A stretch of 64,000 nt of DNA from Collinsella sp. AF20-14LB. Its GTDB lineage: Bacteria > Actinomycetota > Coriobacteriia > Coriobacteriales > Coriobacteriaceae. The position numbers and the translations under genes are program-made. The stretch lies in the NCBI RefSeq assembly GCF_003459505.1, contig NZ_QRWD01000006.1:85744-149743 (forward strand). The letters are read 5' to 3'. The notes under the pieces are model-generated. The model was given only the letters and a program-made list of their open reading frames with translations, was not told the DNA's origin and ran no database searches. Below, piece after piece: positions 44,405 through 53,640 of the stretch. How positions within the stretch are numbered: the first letter of the stretch is position 1; every line of letters begins with the position of its first letter.

Positions 44405-45085
44405 TTATTCAGGCCAGATAAACTGAGTGCGGCCGGCCTCGCCGCCATCGATCAGCAGGCTCTGCCCGGTCATAAACCGGTTGGTCACGCCCACAAAGTA
44501 GATCCACTCGGCGATCTCTTGGGCGGTGGCCCAGCGTTTAAGCGGCGTGAGCTCCATAATCTGGTTCCACAGGTGCTCGTCTTCCATCACGCAACGATTG
44601 AGCGGCGTGATAACGCCGCCCGGGTCCACACTGTTGGCGATGGCCTGCGGCGCCAGGCGGTTTGCAAGGTTCTTGGTGTAGGCGATAACGCCACCCTTGC
44701 TGGCAGCATAGGCGGGAAACTCCGATCCCGTATGTCCGCTCGCCGACCCCACATTGACCACGGATTGGATAGCAGGCGCCGGCTTGGCGGCAAGCCCCTC
44801 TCCCACAAAGGCGTAGCGCTCGGTCACGTTGATGGTGCCACGCAGGTTGGCGGCAATGTCATCGGCCGAATCCTGCGTACCGGCAACGTTCACGATTACC
44901 TGAGGCTCAAGGTCGCCTGGAAACGAGTTAGGCTCGCGTACATCAACGATCAGATGGCGGTAGCGCTCGTGCTCAACCGTCGCCGGCAGCAGGTCAAAGC
45001 CCACGACCTCGTGGCCCTCGTCCAAAAAGCGCTGCACGCACGCGGCTCCGATACCGCCCGAAGCGCCCGTGATCAAAACCCGCAT
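44405..45085 (-). CDS. Short-chain dehydrogenase/reductase
   Basis: 226 residues; the ATG follows AAGGAGC. The nucleotide-binding motif is VLITGASGGIGAACVQRF. VVNVGSASGH holds the catalytic Ser region and YAASKGG the catalytic Tyr-x-x-x-Lys. The short form with DVREPNSFPGDL and a C-terminal MTGQSLLIDGG resembles the coniferyl-alcohol dehydrogenase or 3-alpha-hydroxysteroid dehydrogenase type of SDR. Bile-acid or steroid substrates are possible in a gut organism but cannot be read from the sequence. Nine bases downstream of the queuosine-precursor transporter gene. Confidence 0.8.
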   Translation of the reverse strand: MRVLITGASGGIGAACVQRFLDEGHEVVGFDLLPATVEHERYRHLIVDVREPNSFPGDLEPQVIVNVAGTQDSADDIAANLRGTINVTERYAFVGEGLAAKPAPAIQSVVNVGSASGHTGSEFPAYAASKGGVIAYTKNLANRLAPQAIANSVDPGGVITPLNRCVMEDEHLWNQIMELTPLKRWATAQEIAEWIYFVGVTNRFMTGQSLLIDGGEAGRTQFIWPE

Positions 45086-45094
45086 ACTTGCTCC

Positions 45095-45817
45095 TTAGGC
45101 GGTTGCGTGGCGCTCGAGGTACTCGGCGCCCACATTCTCACGCTCCCAGCCACGCACGACCTTGTAGCCCACGGGGCTCAGGAAGACCTCGCACAGCAGC
45201 TCGGCAACAGCGCCGGTCAGCGAGCACATAAGGACCTGCACCCAGGTCCAACCAAAGAACGTATGGCTCACCACAATGGCAAAGACCAGGTTGTCGATAA
45301 ACTGGCCAACACCCGTGGACACATAGGAACGGAAGGCAAAGCTCGCAAAGTTATTCTTTTTGAGCATACGGCCGAGCGACTGGTTGAGCGTGGAATTAAC
45401 CACGGCAGAAACGAGCATTGCCAGCGAAGAGCCCAGCACCACGTACCAGGTGCCGCCAATGGTGGCGTTAAGGGCGCTGTTGACCTCGATCATGCCCGTG
45501 TCGTAGTAGGCGCCCCACATGCCGGGCGTGAGCGAGCATGCCCAAAAGCACAGGCTCACGGCCAGGTTGACCAGCAGCGCGAGGATAGAGATTTTGATGG
45601 ATGCCTTGGCGCCAAAGCGCTTGCAGATCATGTCCTGGCACAAAAACGAAACCCAGCTCACCACAAAGCCGCAATCGAGTGCCAGATACGGCAGGCTGAT
45701 GAGCTCTTTGTTGGCCAGCAGGTTCATCATGATGACGCTCACGAAAAACAGCGAAACCGTTGCCGCGGGAATGCTCCGCAACAGGACCTTGTAGTCCTCC
45801 ATGACCTTCTTGATCAT
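45095..45817 (-). CDS. VUT-family queuosine-precursor transporter (YhhQ type)
   Basis: 240 residues, about six membrane helices. MMNLLANKELISLPYLALDCGF, DMICKRFGAKASIK and the YVSTGVGQFIDNLVFAIV segment match the YhhQ/VUT family that imports queuine, preQ0 or preQ1 for tRNA modification. The ATG at 45817 has AAAGGAG upstream. The leader can fold into a hairpin with a pairing tail like a small preQ1 aptamer (45822-45872). Followed by an SDR gene in the same transcript. Confidence 0.83.
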   Translation of the reverse strand: MIKKVMEDYKVLLRSIPAATVSLFFVSVIMMNLLANKELISLPYLALDCGFVVSWVSFLCQDMICKRFGAKASIKISILALLVNLAVSLCFWACSLTPGMWGAYYDTGMIEVNSALNATIGGTWYVVLGSSLAMLVSAVVNSTLNQSLGRMLKKNNFASFAFRSYVSTGVGQFIDNLVFAIVVSHTFFGWTWVQVLMCSLTGAVAELLCEVFLSPVGYKVVRGWERENVGAEYLERHATA

Positions 45818-45821
45818 TATG

Positions 45822-45872
45822 TACTCCTTTGGTTTTAGGTTTAACGAGCAGGATATCGGACCCGAACTGCTC
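45822..45872 (-). promoter_or_regulatory. Candidate preQ1-I-like riboswitch
   Basis: In the transporter leader, GAGCAG pairs with CTGCTC. The loop starts TTCGGGT, and the A-rich tail GTTAAACCTAAAACC can pair ACC with loop GGT to form an H-type pseudoknot just ahead of AAAGGAG. That order (stem, TTC loop, A-rich tail, ribosome site) is the preQ1-I plan, and the downstream gene fits. Several consensus positions (ACACC, AAAAAACTA) are not matched, so this is only a candidate. Confidence 0.35.
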
Positions 45873-45937
45873 GGACGCCCCGGTCTTGAGACGACGGTGG
45901 GTATGATAGCCGCTCATACGGCATCAGGCAAGTAAAC

Positions 45938-45967
45938 GGCGCGGCAGCCCCGCAGGGCCACCGCGCC
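45938..45967 (-). terminator. Possible terminator after prfC
   Basis: GGCGCGG pairs with CCGCGCC around an inner CCC/GGG stem; only a weak T-run (GTTTAC) follows on the minus strand. Confidence 0.4.
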
Positions 45968-45973
45968 GATGCG

Positions 45974-47587
<1,614 letters not shown>

Positions 47588-47726
47588 GCGGATCCTTTCT
47601 TGCATTGAGTGCATTACGTCGTTGTAACCGCACCATTGTAGCCGCGAAATCCCGCCATAGGGCACCTATCAGGACAAATTCATCAGTTGGGGCCTGGGTA
47701 GCAGTCGATGGCGGCACTCCGCAGCA

Positions 47727-47866
47727 GTTTGTCTCGATCTGTAACACCTAGACGGTTTTTGAACCTCTACCTGTTACAGATTTAGACAAACAGGTGGACG
47801 TCCCAGAAAGATCTCGATCTGTAACATCTAGCCACTCAAAACGGTTCCAGATGTTACAGATCGAGA
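47727..47866. repeat. Tandem hairpins with TCTGTAACA arms and a GGACGTCC centre
   Basis: This occupies most of the 395-base gap between prfC and the GntR gene. Hairpin 1 pairs 47727-47746 with 47772-47791. Hairpin 2 pairs 47812-47829 perfectly with 47849-47866. The same word TCTCGATCTGTAACA opens both. Between the hairpins lies GGACGTCC (47796-47803), flanked by the inner arms in inverted order. The pattern is therefore arm, loop, arm', core, arm, loop, arm'. A remnant GGGACAG follows at about 47879. Confidence 0.85.
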
Positions 47867-47921
47867 CAAACAAACGAAGGGACAGACGAGCCCATATTTC
47901 CCTCTTGCGCAACTGTGCATA

Positions 47922-47955
47922 GTGTATATATACTGTGCTTACCGGTTATATACAC
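47922..47955 (+). promoter_or_regulatory. Operator-promoter of the YtrA-type operon
   Basis: GTGTATATA (47922-47930) and TATATACAC (47947-47955) form a perfect 9-bp inverted repeat with a 16-base spacer. The left half is part of the 10-bp palindrome GTATATATAC. It lies 28 bases ahead of the GntR gene start. YtrA-type GntR regulators bind such sites and repress their own ABC operons. Confidence 0.7.
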
Positions 47956-47982
47956 GTGTAGCCCAACAGCTAAGGAGCCGCT

Positions 47983-48363
47983 GTGGACATCATCCTATCC
48001 AATTCGAGCGACAAGCCCATCTACGAACAGATATCCTCGCAGGTCAAAGCTCAGATCCTTTCGGGCGCGCTCGCTGCGGGAGCCAAACTCCCCAGCATCC
48101 GTGCACTCGCGAGCGATCTTGGCGTGAGCGTCATCACCACCAAGCGCGCCTACGCCGACCTGGAGCAGCTCGGGTTTATCTGCACCGTGCAGGGCAAGGG
48201 CTGCTTTGTCGCCGAGGGCAACCAAGAACTCTTGCGCGAAAACCAGCTCTGCCATATCGAAGAGCTGCTCGCACAGGCAGCAACGCAAGCCGAAACCCTG
48301 GGCGTCACGCGCGACAAGCTGCACGAGATGCTCGACCTGGTAGCCCCCGAAACCATGCAGTAG
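47983..48363 (+). CDS. YtrA-subfamily GntR transcriptional regulator
   Basis: 126 residues; GTG start at 47983 after TAAGGAG. Winged helix-turn-helix: KPIYEQISSQVKAQILSG, LPSIRALASDLGVSVITTKR and AYADLEQLGFICTVQGKGCF. Only a short helical tail (about 50 residues) follows, with no effector domain, as in the YtrA subfamily, which is usually encoded with an ABC exporter. An inverted repeat just upstream is a fitting operator. Confidence 0.9.
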   Translation: MDIILSNSSDKPIYEQISSQVKAQILSGALAAGAKLPSIRALASDLGVSVITTKRAYADLEQLGFICTVQGKGCFVAEGNQELLRENQLCHIEELLAQAATQAETLGVTRDKLHEMLDLVAPETMQ

Positions 48364-48386
48364 CCATCTGCAAGAAAGGCTATACC

Positions 48387-49268
48387 ATGCAATATTTGCT
48401 AGAACTCAAAGGTGTATCGCGCCGCGTGAGCGACCGCTTTTCCCTCCACGACGTCACGCTTGCCGTGGAGCCCGGCCAGATCGTTGGCTTTGTGGGCGCA
48501 AACGGCGCCGGCAAGACAACGACCATTCGCGCCGCGCTTGGGCTTATAAAGCTCGATGCCGGAGAGGTGCACCTGTTTGGGCAGCACCGCGACGCTAACG
48601 CACCCGACGAGACGCAGTGCCACCTGCGCTCCCGCATCGGGCTTGTCCTGGACACGTGTCCCTTCCCCTCCACGCTCAAGGTGGGCGAGGTCGAGGCGCT
48701 CGTAGGCTCGGCATACCCCACGTGGGACCGCGAAACGTTCGCCAGTCTCATCGACCGATTTGGCCTCGATCCCAAAACGAAAGTCAAGGACCTCTCCCGC
48801 GGCATGGGCATGAAGCTGCAGCTCGCCTGCGCACTCAGCCACAATGCCAAGCTGCTCGTTTTGGACGAAGCCACTGCGGGCCTCGACCCCATGGCGCGCG
48901 AGGAACTGCTTGACGAGCTGCTCGCCTTTGTTTCCGACGGCCAGCGCAGCGTGCTGCTCTCGAGTCATATTACGTCCGACCTCGATCGCGCTGCCGACCG
49001 CGTCATCTGCATCGATAACGGCTCGATTGTGTTTGACCTGCCGCGCGAGGACATTACCGACCGAGCCGGCATCGCCCACTGCACCCAAGCACAAGCGTCC
49101 GAGCTCATGGCTTGCGTCGAAGGCGCCCGTGCCGCCCACCACGCCTATAGCGTTGACGTGCTCGTGCCCAACCGTCGCGAGGCGCTCGAAGCCTTCCCCG
49201 AGATTCCCTGCGACCGGGCAACCATTGATGACTATCTTCGCCTCATGCTGAAAGGGGCTTCGAAATGA
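48387..49268 (+). CDS. ABC transporter ATP-binding protein (YtrB/BcrA-like)
   Basis: 293 residues from ATG 48387, with AAAGG upstream; a longer open frame overlapping the GntR gene is rejected. Walker A GANGAGKTTTIRAALG, signature LSRGMGMKLQL, Walker B LLVLDEATAGLDP and H-loop SSHIT are intact. A C-terminal tail of about 80 residues is typical of BcrA/YtrB export ATPases. It overlaps the permease gene by four bases (ATGA). It may export a peptide or cell-envelope-active compound. Confidence 0.9.
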   Translation: MQYLLELKGVSRRVSDRFSLHDVTLAVEPGQIVGFVGANGAGKTTTIRAALGLIKLDAGEVHLFGQHRDANAPDETQCHLRSRIGLVLDTCPFPSTLKVGEVEALVGSAYPTWDRETFASLIDRFGLDPKTKVKDLSRGMGMKLQLACALSHNAKLLVLDEATAGLDPMAREELLDELLAFVSDGQRSVLLSSHITSDLDRAADRVICIDNGSIVFDLPREDITDRAGIAHCTQAQASELMACVEGARAAHHAYSVDVLVPNRREALEAFPEIPCDRATIDDYLRLMLKGASK

Positions 49269-49963
49269 AACGCGCCTTTATGTCTGAGCTCGCCATCGTC
49301 CGCACGCTTGTCCCGAGCATCGCGGGCGTCGGCCTGTTCATCTTCGTCGTGTTGACCCTCGCCAACGCATCGAATGGCGATTCCGGCATGAGCGCCGGCG
49401 CCTGCGCGGTCAGCGCCATGTCGCCTATCATGGTCATGAGCTCGCTGGCCGGCTTCGACAATCAAAACGGATGGGAGCGTTATCGGGCAACGCTGCCCCT
49501 CTCGCGCAAAGACATTATTTGTGCCCGCTACCTGTGCATCGTTGTCTTCTCAGCCGTCATGGCGTGCGCCGCCGCGCTTTTGAGCATCATCACCCTTCCG
49601 TTCTTCGATCACACGGGCATGCCCTCGACGGGACAGATCGTCTTTGAGACCACAATAGCCTCCGCCGCATCGATGCTCATCTCCCTCATGATGGTGTTTT
49701 TGGCACAGCCGCTGTTCTTTCGATTTGGACACATGGAGGCGCTGCGCCTTTCCGTCGGCCTGTTTGCCCTGCTCGGGTGCCTTGCCATGGCAGCGTTGAG
49801 CTCCTCCAACCCCATCAGCAACTGGCTCATATCGATTGCCGGGGCGAATCCCGATCCCGCCGTCCTCGGCTGCCTGTGCGCAGGAATTGCGGTACTGGCC
49901 CTCGTGCTATGTGCACTTAGCTGCATCGTCAGCGCCAAGGTCTACCGGACACGCGACCTGTAG
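49265..49963 (+). CDS. ABC-2 type permease subunit
   Basis: 232 residues, six membrane helices. The ATG overlaps the stop of the ATPase gene. Segments such as SIAGVGLFIFVVLTLANAS, ARYLCIVVFSAVMACAAALL and DPAVLGCLCAGIAVLALVLC, with DNQNGWERYRATLPLSRKDI on the cytoplasmic side, match the ABC2_membrane_5 type of permease that partners YtrA-regulated ATPases. Substrate unknown. Confidence 0.83.
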   Translation: MKRAFMSELAIVRTLVPSIAGVGLFIFVVLTLANASNGDSGMSAGACAVSAMSPIMVMSSLAGFDNQNGWERYRATLPLSRKDIICARYLCIVVFSAVMACAAALLSIITLPFFDHTGMPSTGQIVFETTIASAASMLISLMMVFLAQPLFFRFGHMEALRLSVGLFALLGCLAMAALSSSNPISNWLISIAGANPDPAVLGCLCAGIAVLALVLCALSCIVSAKVYRTRDL

Positions 49964-49985
49964 GCAAGCGCGGTATCATCGGGCA

Positions 49986-50012
49986 TGCGCCGCAGATCTG
50001 GCGCGGTCTTTT
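49986..50012 (+). terminator. Weak terminator-like hairpin after the ABC permease gene
   Basis: GCGCC pairs with GGCGC around GCAGATCT, followed by GGTCTTTT. The stem is short, so this is tentative. Confidence 0.3.
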
Positions 50013-50031
50013 ATGAGGAGGCGCTCAACCC

Positions 50032-50907
50032 GTGTCGTGGGTTACAGCAGCATTTGCATCAGCTTTCTTTGCCGGCATCACATCCATTTTGGCCAAATGC
50101 GGCATCAGGCACACCGACTCCGACGTTGCAACCGCCATCCGTACTTGCGTGGTGCTCGTATTTGCCTGGGCAATGGCGGGCATTTCTGGATCCATCGGAG
50201 CAATCGGCGCCATTCCCGCCAAAGCCTGGCTATTCCTCACCCTCTCGGGACTCGCCACCGGCGCCTCGTGGATCTGTTACTTTAAGGCGCTCAGCATCGG
50301 AGACGTCAACAAGGTTGTACCCGTCGACAAGATGAGCACCGTGCTCGCCGTGCTGATCGCCATAGTGCTTTTTGGTGAGACAGGCAACCTGGCGGTCAAG
50401 CTCGTGGGAACCGCAGTTATCACGCTCGGCACGTTTTTGATGATCGAGAAAAAGCAGTCCGTCGGCGCAGAGCAAAAGCAAGACCGAGCCTGGCTCGCTT
50501 ACGCCCTCGGCGCCGCCGTGTTCGCGGCACTCACCTCCGTCCTCGCCAAGATCGGCATCGAAGGTGTCGAGTCAAACCTGGCCACGGCAATCCGCACCTG
50601 TGTGGTACTTGTTATGGCATGGGCAATCGTGGCTGCCAAGGGAAAGCTGGAGCAGGTCGCGCGCATTGACCCGCGCGAACTCGCATTTCTTGCGGCATCG
50701 GGCATTGCGACCGGCGCGTCGTGGCTGCTGTACTACTACGCCATCGCTGCAGGCCAGGTGAGCGTCGTCGTGCAAATCGACAAACTATCGATTGTCGTAT
50801 CGGTGCTGTTCGCACGACTGGCCTTCAACGAAAAGCTGTCGCATCGAAGCGCCATCGGCCTTTTCCTCATCGTGCTGGGCACCGCCGCGCTCGCGATTTG
50901 GAAGTAG
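50032..50907 (+). CDS. EamA/DMT-superfamily transporter with near-identical halves
   Basis: 291 residues, ten membrane helices. GTG start at 50032, 11 bases after GAGGAGG. The two EamA repeats are unusually alike: VATAIRTCVVLVFAWAM and LATAIRTCVVLVMAWAI, and ASGIATGASWLLYYYAIAAG against LSGLATGASWICYFKALSIG. This points to a recent internal duplication or strong functional constraint. VVQIDKLSIVVSVLFARLAF is the EamA late motif. Substrate unknown. Confidence 0.83.
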   Translation: MSWVTAAFASAFFAGITSILAKCGIRHTDSDVATAIRTCVVLVFAWAMAGISGSIGAIGAIPAKAWLFLTLSGLATGASWICYFKALSIGDVNKVVPVDKMSTVLAVLIAIVLFGETGNLAVKLVGTAVITLGTFLMIEKKQSVGAEQKQDRAWLAYALGAAVFAALTSVLAKIGIEGVESNLATAIRTCVVLVMAWAIVAAKGKLEQVARIDPRELAFLAASGIATGASWLLYYYAIAAGQVSVVVQIDKLSIVVSVLFARLAFNEKLSHRSAIGLFLIVLGTAALAIWK

Positions 50908-51001
50908 CGTCGGTGCCAGGCGAGATTCAGTCCACCCGCAAATCCGTGACACAGCGCCCACACCGGGCTTGAGATGTTTGTATTGCCCGCGCGCTACCGT
51001 G

Positions 51002-52306
51002 CTACTTGCGCAGCGGCTTGGGCAGCGGAATGCCCGCCGCGATGACGGCGGCGATGATCATGCAGACGATACCCTTGAGCGGGAAGCACATGAGCAGCAG
51101 GCCCACAACCATGACCGGCTGACGCATAACGGCGCCCATCGTCGAGGCGGTGCAGACGGCGACGCAAAAGACCGGATCGGCGCCGGTGAGGATGGCAAGA
51201 CCATAGCCCAGGCTCACACCCGAGAAGATAACCGGGAAGAAGTGGCCGCCACGCCAACCAAGGTTGATGAGGGCGGGCGTCAGCATGGCCTTAACAAGAC
51301 CGGTCGCGATAAGCACGCCGGCGGGAATGGTCAGATAGGTCTCCATGAGCACGTCGGCTTGGGTCTCGCCGGCAAACATGGTGTAGGGCAGGACCGTGCC
51401 ACAGATGGCGAGCGCCAGACCGGCTAGCATGGCCTTGACGACAGGGCGCTCCCCTATGGTGTGGGCCAACGCCTCGCTCGCGTGCTCCGAGACAAAGTAC
51501 AGCCAGCCGCAGACCGTACCGATGAGTGCCAGGGGAATAAGCCAGACAAGCTCAAGGTTGCCCACCTGGGCAGCCTCGAACCTCGGCATACCCATACCGC
51601 CGCCCATAAGCTGTCCGAGCAGCAGATAGGTGCCCAGGCCGCCGGCAATCGCGATGCCGTAGACCACGGTCTTTTGCGCCTTGGGCAGCTTGATGGTGAT
51701 CTCGTCGGAGGCGGAATCCTCGTCTTCGTTGGCGCCCTGGCCATCGGCGCTACCGGCGAGCGGCGCCACAAAACCAAAGACGGGCGCGGTAAAGAGCGCC
51801 GTCAGGGCGGCCTGGGTACCCAGCAGCGTGAGCTGCCTAAACTCGGCACCAAAGCGACGCATGCGGTCGCCGACCCAGCTGCACAGACCCGCGATAACGC
51901 CGGTCAGGCCGGCCTCCGGTCCAATGCTTCCGCCAAACAGCAGCGGCAGCAACGCCGCGAGCGAAAGCTTGCCCAGGTTGTCGTACGGATAGCGACCGTC
52001 TTGCTTAACCTTGGCCATTACCTGGTTGAGGTCATCGGTCTTGGTGCCCGTCATCTTTTCGTACAGGCCGATCAGCAGGCCGCCCAGCAGGCAGACGAAA
52101 AACGGATACGGCAAAAACCCGAACGGGCCGCTCGCGAGCTCGGGTGAAGCGACGCCCAGCATATGCGGGATCTCGGTCCATAGATAGTCGATACCGCGCT
52201 CCATCGCAAAGAAGAACAGCCAGACCGCGGTGCCCGCAAACGCACCGGTCGCAGCCACGCTCGCTAAGAACAGCGCACGGTTTTTGGGTTTTGCAAGGGT
52301 ATCCAT
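51002..52306 (-). CDS. ClC-family chloride channel/transporter
   Basis: 434 residues, about 11 membrane segments. Conserved selectivity regions: GGSIGPEAGLTG (GxxGPE), GWRGGHFFP (GxFxP analogue) and a late DPVFCVAVCTASTMGAV. The GPEA Glu corresponds to the gating Glu. A charged loop of about 25 residues (GANEDEDSASDE) is inserted mid-protein. Shorter than CLC-0 types and without CBS domains, as in many bacterial relatives. The ATG follows GGGAGG, and TACAAT lies 39 bases upstream. It may help pH or ion balance together with the K+ channel encoded nearby. Confidence 0.83.
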   Translation of the reverse strand: MDTLAKPKNRALFLASVAATGAFAGTAVWLFFFAMERGIDYLWTEIPHMLGVASPELASGPFGFLPYPFFVCLLGGLLIGLYEKMTGTKTDDLNQVMAKVKQDGRYPYDNLGKLSLAALLPLLFGGSIGPEAGLTGVIAGLCSWVGDRMRRFGAEFRQLTLLGTQAALTALFTAPVFGFVAPLAGSADGQGANEDEDSASDEITIKLPKAQKTVVYGIAIAGGLGTYLLLGQLMGGGMGMPRFEAAQVGNLELVWLIPLALIGTVCGWLYFVSEHASEALAHTIGERPVVKAMLAGLALAICGTVLPYTMFAGETQADVLMETYLTIPAGVLIATGLVKAMLTPALINLGWRGGHFFPVIFSGVSLGYGLAILTGADPVFCVAVCTASTMGAVMRQPVMVVGLLLMCFPLKGIVCMIIAAVIAAGIPLPKPLRK

Positions 52307-52431
52307 CGGGACCTCCCGTGGTCAAATCGACAAAGATACGTTTTATTGTAGGACGAGCAGGCCTCGGGCGGGCTAACCATCTACGCCGCGAACGGTGCCG
52401 TTGGGTGCCGCACGAGCGATGAGCCTAAGGC

Positions 52432-52965
52432 TTAGGCGCCGATAATCGATGCGATTTGACGCAGGTCGTCGGCAAAGTAGATGCCGGTCTGGCGCTGCGG
52501 GCTCGATAGGCCCTTGTCGATCATGCGCCCGAGCAGCGACTTAAGATCGTTGTAGTAGCCCCCGAGGTTGTACAGGATGCACGGCGCATCGAGATGCCCC
52601 AACGACACGGCGGACATGACCTCGGCAATCTCCTCGAGCGTGCCCGTACCGCCCGGGAAGGCGATGAACGCGTCGCCGAGCTCGATCATCTTGGCCTTAC
52701 GCTCGGCCATGTCACTCGTCACGATGAGATCGTCAATACCGTCGTGTTGAAACTCTGCCTCGATAAAAAAGCTCGGCTCAACGCCCGTCACATGCCCGCC
52801 AGCATTGAGCACGCTATCGGCAAGCGCGCCCATCAGGCCCGACTTGGAGCCGCCGTATACCAGCGCGTGGCCGTTGGAGCCAATCCACGTGCCGAGCTCT
52901 CGCACTGCAGGCAGAAACGCCGGGTCGTTGCCGACGCTCGCGCCCAGGTATACCGTGATATTCAT
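52432..52965 (-). CDS. LOG-family protein (TIGR00730, nucleotide 5'-monophosphate phosphoribohydrolase-like)
   Basis: 177 residues, ATG after GAGGGGGA. Motifs: VYGGSKSGLMGALADS and the hallmark PGGTGTLEEIAEVMS, which binds the nucleotide phosphate. Family members cleave the N-glycosidic bond of AMP-type nucleotides or cytokinin nucleotides; old annotations call them lysine decarboxylase in error. Encoded 36 bases downstream of the K+ channel gene. Confidence 0.9.
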   Translation of the reverse strand: MNITVYLGASVGNDPAFLPAVRELGTWIGSNGHALVYGGSKSGLMGALADSVLNAGGHVTGVEPSFFIEAEFQHDGIDDLIVTSDMAERKAKMIELGDAFIAFPGGTGTLEEIAEVMSAVSLGHLDAPCILYNLGGYYNDLKSLLGRMIDKGLSSPQRQTGIYFADDLRQIASIIGA

Positions 52966-53001
52966 ATTCAGTCCCCCTCGTCGTGACGCGCGTCGCCCGT
53001 T

Positions 53002-53427
53002 CTAGCGTTGGCGTCGGCGATATTCGCGCACACGGCGCGACAGGTCGGCGAGCTCGTCACGATCGAGCTCTTCCAAATGCTCTAGATCGTCCATAAAGCG
53101 CGCCATGGTGTCCTTTTGACGCATCTTGATGAGCGTGTTGCAGTAGTTCACCGCCACGCCCGTGAGCATGGCGATGTAGAAGATGCTGATGACGCTCAAA
53201 ACGACGGTGATAGCGCGGGCAACCGGCGTCTCGGCCGGGATATCACCGAAGCCGATCGTCGATACGGTCTCAAAGCTAAACCAGAGGCCGTCGCCAAACG
53301 TGAGGGTCGTGGGCTCGGACAGCCAGACGGCCGTCGAGCACAGCAGATAGAAGACGAGAAACAGGCCCGTGATGCGCGCAAAGCCAGCCTGGCGCAACAC
53401 GTCAGCAAGCGTCCTCAACTTGTTCAT
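53002..53427 (-). CDS. Two-helix potassium channel
   Basis: 141 residues from ATG 53427 (protein MNKLRTLADVLRQ), after AAGAGG; the frame stays open upstream through the repeat element but without start signals. The first helix is ITGLFLVFYLLCSTAVWL, the pore helix GDGLWFSFETVS, the selectivity filter TIGFGD, and the second helix ITVVLSVISIFYIAMLTGVA. A short charged cytoplasmic tail follows. KcsA-type architecture without an RCK domain. Confidence 0.88.
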   Translation of the reverse strand: MNKLRTLADVLRQAGFARITGLFLVFYLLCSTAVWLSEPTTLTFGDGLWFSFETVSTIGFGDIPAETPVARAITVVLSVISIFYIAMLTGVAVNYCNTLIKMRQKDTMARFMDDLEHLEELDRDELADLSRRVREYRRRQR

Positions 53428-53496
53428 CGCGACCTCTTTTCCCAGACGCCCAATCACATTCGCTCGGTATTGTCCCACGCCTCCCCCGCAAACGGA

Positions 53497-53554
53497 ACTA
53501 GTCATTGGGGACGTTCTTAAATGACTAGTCAAACAAGAACGTCCCCAATGACTA
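53497..53554. repeat. Compound palindrome with ACTAGTCATT arms and opposed GGGGACGTTCTT cores
   Basis: TAGTCATTGGGGACGTTCTT (53499-53518) is the exact reverse complement of 53535-53554. In addition ACTAGTCATT (53497-53506) pairs with AATGACTAGT (53520-53529). The unit is therefore arm, core, arm', inverted core, arm', as if two copies were fused head to head and share the middle arm. It lies in the divergent gap between the K+ channel gene and the sensor kinase gene. Confidence 0.87.
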
Positions 53555-53640
53555 CCTGACCGTTTAGCGGTGCGGTGGCTGAGTGGGCAGGTTGAGCTGG
53601 TATCCTTATGTGATACTGTCTCGACTCGATAGGATTACAT

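Noticed and set aside
47922..48386. N-terminal extension of the ABC ATPase over the GntR gene
   Set aside because: It overlaps a well-supported gene and the operator; the ATG at 48387 aligns with the normal family start.
53428..53532. N-terminal extension of the K+ channel through the palindrome
   Set aside because: No ribosome site, and the first helix begins normally after the ATG at 53427.
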